Origin: Dissulfuribacter thermophilus
GTDB taxonomy: Bacteria; Desulfobacterota; Dissulfuribacteria; Dissulfuribacterales; Dissulfuribacteraceae
Reading direction: 5' to 3'
Length of the DNA stretch: 64,000 nucleotides
Assembly: GCF_001687335.1 (NCBI RefSeq)
Contig: NZ_MAGO01000007.1
Span: 1-64,000 of the forward strand
The number at the start of each line of letters is the position of its first letter. Position 1 is the stretch's first letter. The notes below the pieces were generated by a model that did no database searches, had not been told where the DNA came from, and was given only the letters and a program-made list of their open reading frames with translations. Shown here one piece after another: positions 16,920 to 25,813 of this stretch. The position numbers and the translations under genes are program-made.

Positions 16920-18146
16920 ATGAGTAATGCTTTTCCCGTTTACATTATTGGAACAGGTGCTGGCAGAGCTCACCTCACGGATGAGGCCAGAGACATAATC
17001 TTAAAGTCTGATGTGGTATTTGGTAGTGAAAGACTTTCAAGGATATTTGGAGATCTTGTAGAAGATTTTCGTACCTTAAAGTTCCCTCTATCCAAAGCTG
17101 TAGAAGAGATCAATGATTTGAGCAAAAAGAAAAAAGTAGTTGTATTGGTTTCAGGGGATCCACTTTACTACAGTATAGGGAAATACGTCCTAAAGGTCCT
17201 TGGCAAAGACAGATGCGTAATTCACTCCAATGTCACGATAGCCCAAGTTGCCTTTGCACGGCTTAGGCTCCCTTGGGACGATGCCTTTGTTTTAAGCCTC
17301 CATGGCAGGGGGTTAGAGGCGTTGGAGCAGGCCATTTTAAAATACAAAAAGATCGGTATCTATACTGATCCAGAGAACAATCCTGCAAAGATTGCCGAAT
17401 TTTTACTAGATAAGGGGATTGAGTGTGGAGCCTTGTACGTACTCGAGGGAATTGGCGATGTGTGTGAGCGGATTCAAAGGTTTGACCTGTCTCAGGCCAG
17501 GAGAGAGAGGTTCCGGGACCCAAATTTTGTGGTGCTCCTTTTAAGGGGAGGAGAAGAAAAAGGGGGGGTACCCTGGTTTGGTATGCCTGAGTCCGCCTTT
17601 AGCCATAACAATATCCCCATCACAAAGAGGGAAGTGAGGGCAATTGTTCTATCAAGGCTTGAACTCGTGGACCCCAGGCTTCTAATGTGGGATATTGGCG
17701 CAGGGTCTGGGGCTGTATCTATTGAGGCTTCTCGATTTCTTCCCTCTGGTAAGATTTATGCAGTGGAAAAGGACCCAGATAGGATAAACTCAATCCAGGA
17801 CAATTTGAGGCGCTATGATGTCAGAAACGTAGAGCTCATAGAGGGGCTCGCCCCCAGTTGTCTAACCCAATTGCCTCCTCCAGATAGGGTTTTTATAGGA
17901 GGAGGGGGTAAGTATTTGAATTCAATTCTAAATTTTTCTATAGATGCCATGAAGGAACAGGCCATAATAGTAGTAAATTGCGTGATGTTGAGTTCTTTGG
18001 GAACCGCATGTTCTGTCATGGAATCTAAGGGGCTTCGGTATGAGGTGGTAGAGATTCAGGTGAGCCGTTCCAGAAATATTGGCGATGGGTTTTATCTCAA
18101 GGCCCAAAACCCTGTCTGGTTAGTTGTTGGTGAGAAAAAGGAGTGA
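16920..18146 (+). CDS. cbiET: Bifunctional cobalt-precorrin-7 C5-methyltransferase / precorrin-6B C15-methyltransferase (decarboxylating), CbiET
   Basis: Fusion of CbiE and CbiT, equal to CobL of the aerobic route. Residues 1 to about 205 are the tetrapyrrole methylase CbiE (YIIGTGAGRAHLT start, VVLVSGDPLYYSIGKYV near 74). About 215 to 408 are the Rossmann-type methyltransferase CbiT, with SAM motif WDIGAGSGAVSIE near residue 257 and PDRVFIGGGG near 320. 408 residues fits a full fusion. The next gene, cbiF, starts eight bases after its stop. Confidence 0.95.
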   Translation: MSNAFPVYIIGTGAGRAHLTDEARDIILKSDVVFGSERLSRIFGDLVEDFRTLKFPLSKAVEEINDLSKKKKVVVLVSGDPLYYSIGKYVLKVLGKDRCVIHSNVTIAQVAFARLRLPWDDAFVLSLHGRGLEALEQAILKYKKIGIYTDPENNPAKIAEFLLDKGIECGALYVLEGIGDVCERIQRFDLSQARRERFRDPNFVVLLLRGGEEKGGVPWFGMPESAFSHNNIPITKREVRAIVLSRLELVDPRLLMWDIGAGSGAVSIEASRFLPSGKIYAVEKDPDRINSIQDNLRRYDVRNVELIEGLAPSCLTQLPPPDRVFIGGGGKYLNSILNFSIDAMKEQAIIVVNCVMLSSLGTACSVMESKGLRYEVVEIQVSRSRNIGDGFYLKAQNPVWLVVGEKKE

Positions 18147-18153
18147 GTTAAAT

Positions 18154-18921
18154 ATGAATAAAGTCTATTTTGTTGGAGCCGGCCCAGGAGATCCAAAGCT
18201 CATTACTGTCCGTGGAAAAGAACTTGTTGAAACTGCAGACCTTATCCTTTATGCAGGCTCACTTGTGCCAAAAGAGATGCTCGTTTGGGCCAAGCCCGAG
18301 GCAGTTCTCCAGGATACATCAGGCATGACCCTTGAAGAGATCATTGACTCAATAAAAAAGGGATGGGAACGCAATAAACTCGTTGTGCGTCTCCATACAG
18401 GGGAACCGTCCCTCTACGGGGCAACTTATGAGCAATTCAATGCACTAGATGAGCTCAATATACCATATGAAGTAGTACCAGGAGTGACAGCTGCATTTTT
18501 GTGCGCTTCCCGCCTTAAGAAAGAACTAACAGTGCCTGAAAAGACCCAGACCGTAATATTTACAAGGGTCAAGGGCAGGACCCCTGTGCCGGAAAACGAA
18601 GACCTTGAGGTGCTGTCAAAAATAGGGGCCAGCATGGCCATTTATTTGAGTGTCTCCAAGATAAGTGAAGTGGCTAAGACGCTTTCGCAACATTATGGCC
18701 CTGAGGCCCCAATTGTTGTTGGATATAGGCTTGGCTGGCCAGGTGAAATAGTAATTGAGGGGACAGTCAAAGACATCGGTGAAAAAGTTAGAAAAGCTGG
18801 CATCTCCAAACATGCTATCATTCTTGTAGGGCCTTGTCTTGAAAAGGAATCTGCTTCTTCCACCAGGTCGAGGTTATATTCAAAAGATTTTTCTCATGGA
18901 TATAGAAAGTCAGGATCTTAA
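18154..18921 (+). CDS. cbiF: Cobalt-precorrin-4 C11-methyltransferase CbiF
   Basis: SAM-dependent C11 methylation. Starts VYFVGAGPGDPKLITVRG as in nearly all CbiF/CobM, then LILYAGSLVPKEML, VRLHTGEPSLYGA near 90 and VVPGVTAAFLCASRL near 111. ATG 18154 is chosen over TTG 18124, which lies inside cbiET, because AAAGGAG precedes it by about ten bases and because the family start matches. 255 residues, normal. Confidence 0.96.
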   Translation: MNKVYFVGAGPGDPKLITVRGKELVETADLILYAGSLVPKEMLVWAKPEAVLQDTSGMTLEEIIDSIKKGWERNKLVVRLHTGEPSLYGATYEQFNALDELNIPYEVVPGVTAAFLCASRLKKELTVPEKTQTVIFTRVKGRTPVPENEDLEVLSKIGASMAIYLSVSKISEVAKTLSQHYGPEAPIVVGYRLGWPGEIVIEGTVKDIGEKVRKAGISKHAIILVGPCLEKESASSTRSRLYSKDFSHGYRKSGS

Positions 18922-18968
18922 CCGTCGTATGCATTCATTTGGCACTTACAATCCATAAGAGGGATGGA

Positions 18969-20162
18969 ATGCAGTATTACGTATGTGCAGTTACTCCCAG
19001 AGGGGCCCTGCTTGGGGCAAAGATTGCCAGGGCACTGAATGGAAGGCTCTTTTTAAAAGAGGGAGTTCAGGTAAGTCTTGATTGGGATACGTCATATTTT
19101 AGTTCACTCAAGAGCTTTATGGCAAAGGCTTTTAGAGAAGCAGACGCTATTGTATGCATCATGGCTTGTGGCATAGTTGTGAGGACAATTTCCAGGTATT
19201 TGACATCAAAACAAAAGGATCCTGGCGTAGTTGTTGTGGACGAGACAGGGAGATTTTCAATCAGTCTTGTATCTGGACACTTAGGCGGTGCAAATGAGCT
19301 TGCTGCCATAGTGGCGGACAGCATTGGCGCAGTGCCAGTGATTACAACTGCGACAGATGTAAATGGGCTTCCTGCTTTTGATGATATTGCTAGAAAAAAG
19401 GATTTAGTAATTGAGGATTTTGGTGCCTTAAAGGCCATACATATGGCCCTTTTAAGGGGTGAGCAGGTTATTGTGGTGGATGAGGTCGGGGTGCTAAAAC
19501 ATGAGTTAACGAGTTGGGATCAGGGGATTATCCAGTATGTTTGTGGAGTTGGAAATTTTGAACGGATATGCCCAAATGACATTGGCCATGATAGGGGCAA
19601 TGTGACCAGCTTTTTAAAGACCGATAGTGAGGCGCAGATAAAAGAGACCATGGGCAATGATCTGGAGTTACATGGTAAAAAAGATGGAGTCCCCCGCGAG
19701 AGTTTGCATGAAAATCTTGTATATGTTGGCATAAAAAAAAAGGATTTCACCGTCAAAAATCTCCTTCGAATGTATCCTAGAGCTAGATTATTTATTGGAG
19801 TGGGTTGTAATAGGGGGACTTCTAAAGAAGAAATAGTTGAATCAATTGAAACTGTAATAGGACAATACAATCTTTTCCCTGGAAGTGTAAAAGCTATATG
19901 CTCTATAGATAAAAAGGTCGATGAAAATGGCCTTATAGAGGCAGCTGATAAATTGAGACTTCCAATCGAATTTTTTTCAAAAGAAGAACTCTCTCAAGTT
20001 CATGTCCCCAATCCTTCCAGCGCCCCCCTCAAGGCAGTAGGGACAAGTAGCGTTGCAGAGGCCGCAGCCCTTCTCGGCGCTGGAAAGGGTGGAAGGCTTC
20101 TGGTGGAAAAGAAAAAATTTAAGAACGTGACAATCGCTGTTGCATTAAAATCTTTTGACTGA
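18969..20162 (+). CDS. cbiG: Cobalt-precorrin-5A hydrolase CbiG
   Basis: Opens the delta-lactone ring of cobalt-precorrin-5A with loss of acetaldehyde. N-terminal domain with CIMACGIVVRTISRYL and SLVSGHLGGANELA (about residues 60-115), then PVITTATDVNGLPAFD; C-terminal CobE-like domain with LFIGVGCNRGTSKEEI near 280 and VGTSSVAEAAAL near the end. ATG 18969 chosen because AGAGGG lies five bases before it; a TTG at 18939 gives ten more residues with no family support. Full-length at 397 residues. Confidence 0.94.
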   Translation: MQYYVCAVTPRGALLGAKIARALNGRLFLKEGVQVSLDWDTSYFSSLKSFMAKAFREADAIVCIMACGIVVRTISRYLTSKQKDPGVVVVDETGRFSISLVSGHLGGANELAAIVADSIGAVPVITTATDVNGLPAFDDIARKKDLVIEDFGALKAIHMALLRGEQVIVVDEVGVLKHELTSWDQGIIQYVCGVGNFERICPNDIGHDRGNVTSFLKTDSEAQIKETMGNDLELHGKKDGVPRESLHENLVYVGIKKKDFTVKNLLRMYPRARLFIGVGCNRGTSKEEIVESIETVIGQYNLFPGSVKAICSIDKKVDENGLIEAADKLRLPIEFFSKEELSQVHVPNPSSAPLKAVGTSSVAEAAALLGAGKGGRLLVEKKKFKNVTIAVALKSFD

Positions 20163-20385
20163 ATTGCTAAACTACAGTTTCAAAAAATGACAATTTCCTC
20201 TCAAGTCTCCTGTTAACATGGGGAAAGGTGCGGAAATAACCCTTAATTTTGGACTAAATTTGCTACTTGCTAGTTTTCTTCTTAACCAATACAGCCAATC
20301 CGTGTAATAATATTTGTAGACGCTGTCCAGGCCAGGTGAATTTGTCCATGAGCAAGAGGAAATAAAGATTAAATACCTTTGGATT

Positions 20386-20964
20386 TTGATTTTTATAGGC
20401 TTTTTTGTATGGTCGGGAATCAATCCTAAAGACCAATTTATTTGGTTTTTAGAGGCAAGTCCTGCTGCTATTGCCGCGATCATATTGGCGTTTACATACA
20501 GATCTTTTAGGCTCACCCCACTGGCGTATACTCTGATATTGATTCATTGCATAATTTTGATGATTGGAGGTCATTTTACTTATTCAGAAGTACCTCTATT
20601 CGACTATTTAAAGGAGCCATTGGGTTTTTCTAGGAACAATTACGATAAATTGGGGCATTTTGTCCAGGGCTTCGTTCCAGCATTGGTAGCACGAGAGATC
20701 ATTCTGAGAAAGAATTTGATAAGGGGGCGCCGTTGGCAGGCATTTTTTATAATCTCTTTTTGCCTAGCTGTGAGTGCATTATATGAGATAATTGAATGGT
20801 TGGTAGTTCTTGGAACAGAAGATAATGCTGGTGCCTTCTTGGGTGCGCAAGGTTACATATGGGATGCTCAATCTGATATGGCGTGGGCCCTATTAGGGGC
20901 AGTGACCAGTTTAATTACTTTAAGTAGGCTCCATGATCGGCAACTTGCTGATCTTTCAAAATGA
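20386..20964 (+). CDS. DUF2238 (YjdF-like) inner-membrane protein, start codon uncertain
   Basis: Small integral membrane protein with about six hydrophobic segments. The text FVWSGINPKDQFIWFLE and YDKLGHFVQGFVPALVARE…ALYEIIEWL is typical of the YjdF/DUF2238 family, whose function is not known. No ATG or GTG is available: the frame is open back to a stop at 20314 and the only usual start is TTG 20386, which cuts into the first membrane segment. ATA 20362 or ATT 20368 lie just behind AGAGGAA and would give the expected longer N-terminus. It is set between cbiG and cbiH, so a link to corrinoids is possible but not shown. Confidence 0.8.
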   Translation: MIFIGFFVWSGINPKDQFIWFLEASPAAIAAIILAFTYRSFRLTPLAYTLILIHCIILMIGGHFTYSEVPLFDYLKEPLGFSRNNYDKLGHFVQGFVPALVAREIILRKNLIRGRRWQAFFIISFCLAVSALYEIIEWLVVLGTEDNAGAFLGAQGYIWDAQSDMAWALLGAVTSLITLSRLHDRQLADLSK

Positions 20965-21121
20965 TACTGTCCGCCTTTTCAAATTAGGCCCTTTTCATTG
21001 AATGTTCAGAGGGCTACAATGAACCCCATTTGAAGCCTATGAGCCTGGGCCTATTGCTATTGGCTACAGGGGATAAAGGCTATAAATATTATAAAAAAGT
21101 GTAACTAGTTCGAGTAAGGCT

Positions 21122-21883
21122 ATGGGATATATATATTGCGTTGGAATTGGACCTGGGGCCACCTCTCACCTTACAAAAGAGGCCATAGATGCACTCATTG
21201 CCTCAAGCGTCATAGTGGGCTACAAGACATATGTTGATCTCATTAGCCCTATAATCGGAGAAAGGCAAGTGATTGCAACTGGCATGATGAAAGAGGTGGA
21301 AAGGGCCAAGATTGCAGTGGAGTTGGCCCAGGATGGAAAAGTCGTGGCAGTTGTATCAAGCGGGGATTCTGGCATTTATGGCATGGCAGGACTTGTGATA
21401 GAGGTGATCAATGAACTTGGGATCGAGTTGGGCCAAGACAAAATTGGGCTAAGGGTCATACCAGGCATACCTGCTTTTGTTGCCGCAGCATCGCTGTTGG
21501 GGGCTCCTCTAGTTCACGACTTCTGTGCTATTTCTCTTAGTGATCTACTTACGCCGTGGAAGGTGATAGAAAAGAGGCTACGTTCGGCAGGTGAAGGAGA
21601 CTTTGTGGTGGCGCTCTATAATCCACGTAGCAAGAAAAGGGATTGGCAGTTACAGAGTGCCCTTGCGATACTTGGAGAATATAGGGATGAAAAGACACCT
21701 GTAGGCCTTGTTAAGAGGGCTATGAGGCAAGGAGAAACCGTTGAAATTTGTCACCTTTCAAACGTGCCCATAGAAGAGGTGGACATGGAGTCGATTTTGA
21801 TTGTAGGGAATTCCAATACATTTGAGGTTGGGCCATTTATGGTGACTCCCAGGGGGTATTTTGATAAGTATGAAATCCTTTAG
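21122..21883 (+). CDS. cbiH: Cobalt-precorrin-3 C17-methyltransferase CbiH
   Basis: Ring-contracting SAM-dependent methylation at C17. Starts YCVGIGPGATSHLTKEA, then VVSSGDSGIYGMAGL near residue 78, VIPGIPAFVAAASLLGAPL near 116, FVVALYNPRSKKRDWQL near 161 and SILIVGNSNT near 223, all CbiH/CobJ hallmarks. 253 residues is the core enzyme without extra C-terminal domains. The next frame overlaps it by 14 bases. Confidence 0.96.
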   Translation: MGYIYCVGIGPGATSHLTKEAIDALIASSVIVGYKTYVDLISPIIGERQVIATGMMKEVERAKIAVELAQDGKVVAVVSSGDSGIYGMAGLVIEVINELGIELGQDKIGLRVIPGIPAFVAAASLLGAPLVHDFCAISLSDLLTPWKVIEKRLRSAGEGDFVVALYNPRSKKRDWQLQSALAILGEYRDEKTPVGLVKRAMRQGETVEICHLSNVPIEEVDMESILIVGNSNTFEVGPFMVTPRGYFDKYEIL

Positions 21884-22391
21884 GGATGTGTTATTGATCG
21901 GACAAGATCACCCCATTGAGGAAAAGATCAGGTGTGCGAAAGGCATTTATGAAGAGCTAAGTTTGTCCCTTAGTGAAGCTCCAGACATAGTTAACTTACT
22001 CCGTCAGTACGATGAGGCCATTGAGGCAACCTGGAATAGGATGAACGATGTTGGGGTTACCAGGATTTGTACGGTGTGTGCCACACAGGATGGGGGAAGC
22101 TGCTGTGGCAGTGGGATTGAGAAAAGGTTTGATGTAACGCTATTAATAATCAACCTCATGATGGGGGTGAGTCTCCCGGAAAGGCCATGGGACGATACTG
22201 GGTGTTGGTTCCTTGGCCCTAGAGGGTGTACAATAAGGGCAAGGCACACTATCTGCGTAAATTATATCTGTAAGAGGTTAAATGCCTCTATTGCCCAATC
22301 AGATCTCCATACCCTTCAGGAGGCTATTGCCCGTGAGGTCGAACTTGGTTTTTTCCTAGAAGAGAAAATTAAAAGGATGCTCATGTCATGA
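21870..22391 (+). CDS. Cys-rich protein of unknown function, YkgJ-like spacing
   Basis: Not recognised with certainty. 173 residues from ATG 21870 (a TTG at 21861 is in frame). The middle holds a cysteine-rich block: CTVCATQDGGSCCGSG, then GCWFLGPRGCTIRARHTIC and NYICKRL. The order C-x2-C, CC, GC-x7-GC, C is like the YkgJ type of Zn/Fe-S-binding clusters (one undisputed member lies at 26577-27485), so a metal or Fe-S centre is likely. No Rossmann or tetrapyrrole methylase motif is present, so it is not a disguised CbiJ. It overlaps cbiH by 14 bases and the deaminase-family gene by four, so it is co-translated with the end of the cob operon. Confidence 0.75.
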   Translation: MKSFRDVLLIGQDHPIEEKIRCAKGIYEELSLSLSEAPDIVNLLRQYDEAIEATWNRMNDVGVTRICTVCATQDGGSCCGSGIEKRFDVTLLIINLMMGVSLPERPWDDTGCWFLGPRGCTIRARHTICVNYICKRLNASIAQSDLHTLQEAIAREVELGFFLEEKIKRMLMS

Positions 22392-22957
22392 TTCATTCAA
22401 CTGATATTCCAATGATGGAGAGGGCCATTATTTTAGGTCGAAAGGCCCTTGAGGCAGGGGAATTCCCAGTTGGATGCGTGATTACTAGCGGATCAATGGT
22501 AATTGGAGAGGGGAGCAGAGTCGGTTCCAGGGGGGAGGCAGCAAATGAACTTGAGCATGCTGAGATAATGGCCATTAGGACTTGTTATGAAAAGATTGGT
22601 ACATGGCCAGGAAAGCTTGGTCCACTCACCTGTTATACGACCCTTGAGCCATGTCTAATGTGTCTTGGGGCACTTTTGATAAACGGCGTAAAACGCGTAG
22701 TCTTTGGGTACGAGGACGTGATGGGAGGAGCCTGTGGCATTGATCTCACAAAGAGGATTACATGGAAATCACATGAAGTCCCATGTGAAGGCCTGATAAT
22801 GGATTACATTTATAAAGACCAAGAGATAGAATTTGTGGGTGGAGTACTACGGGACCAGTGCCTTGAGCTTTTTGAGGAATTCTACAAGAAACCAGAATCA
22901 AAATACTTAGACGGTACGCTTCTTAAAGAATATACTCTTTATCATGCAAGAAAGTAG
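22388..22957 (+). CDS. Nucleoside deaminase family protein (TadA/guanine-deaminase-like)
   Basis: Zinc-dependent deaminase of the CDA superfamily, cytosolic. Zinc ligands and catalytic Glu are clear: HAEIMAI near residue 57 and TLEPCLMCLGALL near 85. The N-terminal MERAIILGRKALEAGEFPVGCVI is typical of TadA-like proteins. At 189 residues it is longer than TadA, with a C-terminal tail (QCLELFEEFYKK) more like guanine-deaminase-related members. Substrate therefore uncertain: tRNA adenosine, guanine or another amino-purine. The start overlaps the Cys-rich gene by four bases. Confidence 0.85.
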   Translation: MIHSTDIPMMERAIILGRKALEAGEFPVGCVITSGSMVIGEGSRVGSRGEAANELEHAEIMAIRTCYEKIGTWPGKLGPLTCYTTLEPCLMCLGALLINGVKRVVFGYEDVMGGACGIDLTKRITWKSHEVPCEGLIMDYIYKDQEIEFVGGVLRDQCLELFEEFYKKPESKYLDGTLLKEYTLYHARK

Positions 22958-23005
22958 ATTAGGAATCTGGCATCCTGTGATCTATTATCAATATAGGAGG
23001 GGCAA

Positions 23006-24103
23006 TTGAAATCACAAACTGGCCTAAAGGTCCGGACTGTTCAGTTTAAACCCAATTCCAGGAACCTATTCTTCCACATCCTGACCCAGTGCAATCTACG
23101 CTGTAAACATTGTTACATCAATCAAGATGCCCAGGGAAAAGAGATATTAGATAGTGAAACTATATTTAATTGGTTAAAGATATTTGCAAATAGAGCTGTA
23201 AGTTTTGAAGAAATACCTTTAGAAGGGAATTTTAGATTTAAGGGGAAATTTAGGTTACCCCATGAACACGTTGCCGAACAGACTAACGTGATCTTTCTAG
23301 GAGGTGAACCTACTCTTAATCCCGCCTTGCCTGAGGCAATCAGGTATGCACGTGACCTAGGTTTTAGATCTATTACAGTGGATACAAACGGTTATCTGTT
23401 CCATGATTTTCTCAATAAGGTGACCCCTGGACTCGTGGATAATATTTGTTTCAGTCTTGATGGTAGCACTCCTCAAACTAATGATCCCATAAGGGGCCAT
23501 GGGGCATTTGAACGGTGTACTCAGGGGATCAGAGAGGCCATTTCAGGCGGCTTTAATGTCAGCGTGATATTTACTGTAAGCATGTTAAACATCCATGACC
23601 TTGCAAGGATGCCACACCTTTTGCAGGAACTAGGAGTGGAGAATTTCTTTATCCAGGTAGTGGGGATAAGGGGGCGGCCAGCAAAAGAAGGAGACTATGG
23701 CCTTCAAGTTGGAAGGACTCTTTGGGAAGAAGTGGTACCAAAAGTTGCAAAGGAGGCTGCTTCCCTTGGGATTACAGTTACCTATCCTAAGGTCTATTTA
23801 GGTAAGAACGAAGATTTTTCATGTGCTGGTGTCGACGGCGAAAACTATTTTGTGTTTCCAAATGGTAGGGTATACATCTGTCCACTCTGTGAGGATCTTG
23901 CTGTTCATTCATTTGAAATCAAGGACAATGTGCTGAAACTTCGTCCCCCTATTACGGAGTTAGACCTCATTGCCCTAAATATCCCTGAGGGGTGCGTGAT
24001 GAATAAAATACTTCATCCAGAGAATATCCCCTATGGAGAATCTGGTGAAGTATTGGCAAAGGTCGCCTGCTGTATGCTCAAGGAAGAGGTGAGGCCAGGA
24101 TGA
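23006..24103 (+). CDS. Radical SAM protein with C-terminal Cys-rich (SPASM-like) region
   Basis: Radical SAM enzyme: LTQCNLRCKHCY gives the canonical CxxxCxxC with Cys29, Cys33 and Cys36. FLGGEPTLNP near residue 97 is the GGEP SAM-binding motif. Further Cys occur near residues 273, 291 and 294 (YICPLC) and 331 and at the very end (ACCM), resembling a SPASM-type auxiliary cluster domain. Substrate unknown. It starts with TTG at 23006 behind a perfect AGGAGGGG. It follows the deaminase-family gene by 48 bases and could be in one transcript with it. Its last 26 bases overlap the end of the convergent binding-protein gene. Confidence 0.88.
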   Translation: MKSQTGLKVRTVQFKPNSRNLFFHILTQCNLRCKHCYINQDAQGKEILDSETIFNWLKIFANRAVSFEEIPLEGNFRFKGKFRLPHEHVAEQTNVIFLGGEPTLNPALPEAIRYARDLGFRSITVDTNGYLFHDFLNKVTPGLVDNICFSLDGSTPQTNDPIRGHGAFERCTQGIREAISGGFNVSVIFTVSMLNIHDLARMPHLLQELGVENFFIQVVGIRGRPAKEGDYGLQVGRTLWEEVVPKVAKEAASLGITVTYPKVYLGKNEDFSCAGVDGENYFVFPNGRVYICPLCEDLAVHSFEIKDNVLKLRPPITELDLIALNIPEGCVMNKILHPENIPYGESGEVLAKVACCMLKEEVRPG

Positions 24104-25088
24104 GGTTTAAATCTACATCGCTTTTAATCAGCCCCTGATGTTTCATTATCAATAATGTGTTTTTCCAGGCCTCCCCATTTATTTCACCAACTTTGCCCGA
24201 AGGGCTGAGGACTATTTTGCGGGTTTCCTCTATCTGTCTTCTCAAAATTTCTTCTGGGGTGTCAGAGGCATATTTTTTTAGTACTTTAACGGCCTCATCT
24301 TCATTCTTTGGATCTAAGGCCTCAATCCACCCAGTTAGGACGGCATTTTTAAATTTTTCTACTATATCCTTTTGGGTCTTGAACATCTTTTCAGATGTCA
24401 CAAGGCAATTTGCCACGAAAGAAATTCCAAACGAATGAGGGTCAACGAATTTAGGAGTCTGGTCTTGAGCGAAAATTTTTTTAGACAAAAAAACACCCTG
24501 GGTATTTCTGTATACAGGCCAAAGATCGACTTCCCCCCTCCAAAATGGCGCATAATCATAATGGACCGCATAAAGCGTGAGATCTTTTTCAGTGAACCCA
24601 TACTTTGCCATGATTGCCCTCATAATGGTTTCATCATTTCCTCCAAACGTTACACCAATTGTCTTACCTTTTAGGTCGAGCGCTCTGTTGACTTTAGTTT
24701 TCTCAGAAATATAGATCCACTGAAGCGGGTTTTTCTGGAACAACTGGGCAATGACAACTGGCCTCGCTCCTTTTGAAGCGGCCCTTATGATCTGGTCAGA
24801 GGAGGCAACTGCAAAATGTGCCCTTCCAAGTTCGATTTCTGTGAGGGCATCGGTTTCAGCCCCTCCTTCCTTTAATTCCACATTTAGCCCAAATTTTTTA
24901 AATATGCCCTTTTCCTGCGCCCAGAGCTCCCCTAGGGTGCTTGCATTGAATAGCCACTTAAGGCGATATGTGTAGTGGGCCTGGGTTACCTGGGACTTAT
25001 TCTCTTCTTTTCTGCTACATCCCAGGTTGGAAATCACAGAGGCAACTACGAGAAATAATACTATCCAATAATACGTTTTTTTAACCAT
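24078..25088 (-). CDS. NMT1/SsuA-type ABC transporter substrate-binding protein
   Basis: Periplasmic binding protein of the nitrate/sulfonate/HMP-pyrimidine group. N-terminal signal (VKKTYYWIVLFLVVASVIS) with an atypical lipobox NLGC, so possibly a lipoprotein. The KWLFNASTLGELWAQEKGIFKKFGLNV stretch near residue 44 and LDLKGKTIGVTFGGNDETI near 138 are typical of the ThiY/NMT1 family. 336 residues. Its start overlaps the permease stop by 28 bases, so it is the last gene of a three-gene importer operon. Substrate cannot be set from sequence: HMP, riboflavin, sulfonate or another small ring compound are all possible. Confidence 0.86.
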   Translation of the reverse strand: MVKKTYYWIVLFLVVASVISNLGCSRKEENKSQVTQAHYTYRLKWLFNASTLGELWAQEKGIFKKFGLNVELKEGGAETDALTEIELGRAHFAVASSDQIIRAASKGARPVVIAQLFQKNPLQWIYISEKTKVNRALDLKGKTIGVTFGGNDETIMRAIMAKYGFTEKDLTLYAVHYDYAPFWRGEVDLWPVYRNTQGVFLSKKIFAQDQTPKFVDPHSFGISFVANCLVTSEKMFKTQKDIVEKFKNAVLTGWIEALDPKNEDEAVKVLKKYASDTPEEILRRQIEETRKIVLSPSGKVGEINGEAWKNTLLIMKHQGLIKSDVDLNLILASPLP

Positions 25089-25810
25089 TTTCCCATCCCT
25101 TCAAGTGTTGCAAGATAACACGACGACACAAGTCCTATCAAAAATAGTGCGATTATTATCCTGGCGAGATTACTTTGGTATAGGGCCTTTCTAATGGAGT
25201 ATCCAATTCCATTTGTAGCAGCCAAAAATTCTGCCACAATGGTCCCTACCATTGCCATTGTTCCACTGCCGACCACTACAGTGACAACCTTTTCCAGATT
25301 CTCAATGGTCCTTATCTTTAACATAAGCCCTCTTTTGAGCCTGCCAGTGATCTTGAAGAAGTGTTCTACCTCGGGAACAGGTACAGAAAATATACCAATA
25401 AAGCTTAAAAGTAGTGGGAAGTAGCAAATGAGCCCTGCTATGATGATTCGGGAAGCCAGGCCATCTCCAAAAAATAGGAAGATAATTGGGCTTACAGCTA
25501 CTACAGGATAGGCCTGGAGATTATAAGAAGCAGTCTTTGCTAAGGACCCTGCCCATGACTTTAGCGACGCAAGGCTTGCAACGATTATGGCAAGCAACGT
25601 GGCAAAAGCATGCCCAATTACAGCCACTACAAAGGTATTTAGGGTGGCAAAAAGGTATGGACGAAATATGTTTTTCGCCTCTTCTAAAAGTTCTTGAAAA
25701 GAAGGAATAACGTAGTCTGAGACATTAAACGAGTATTTGATGCCCAAGAGTAGGAACAAAAAGATTGCAAATATGATTACGAATTGTGTGAGTCGTTCTA
25801 AGGCCTGCAT
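25061..25810 (-). CDS. SsuC/TauC-type ABC transporter permease
   Basis: Inner-membrane permease with about six hydrophobic segments in 249 residues. The cytoplasmic coupling loop with the EAA-like motif is represented by GTMAMVGTIVAEFLAATNGIGYSI near residue 185. Lies between the ATPase gene (three bases apart) and the binding-protein gene (overlapping), forming a complete importer. Confidence 0.87.
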   Translation of the reverse strand: MQALERLTQFVIIFAIFLFLLLGIKYSFNVSDYVIPSFQELLEEAKNIFRPYLFATLNTFVVAVIGHAFATLLAIIVASLASLKSWAGSLAKTASYNLQAYPVVAVSPIIFLFFGDGLASRIIIAGLICYFPLLLSFIGIFSVPVPEVEHFFKITGRLKRGLMLKIRTIENLEKVVTVVVGSGTMAMVGTIVAEFLAATNGIGYSIRKALYQSNLARIIIALFLIGLVSSCYLATLEGMGKWLKKRIIG

Positions 25811-25813
25811 GAT

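Noticed and set aside
21870-22391. The Cys-rich protein as the missing CbiJ
   Set aside because: Too short and without a Rossmann or dinucleotide-binding pattern.
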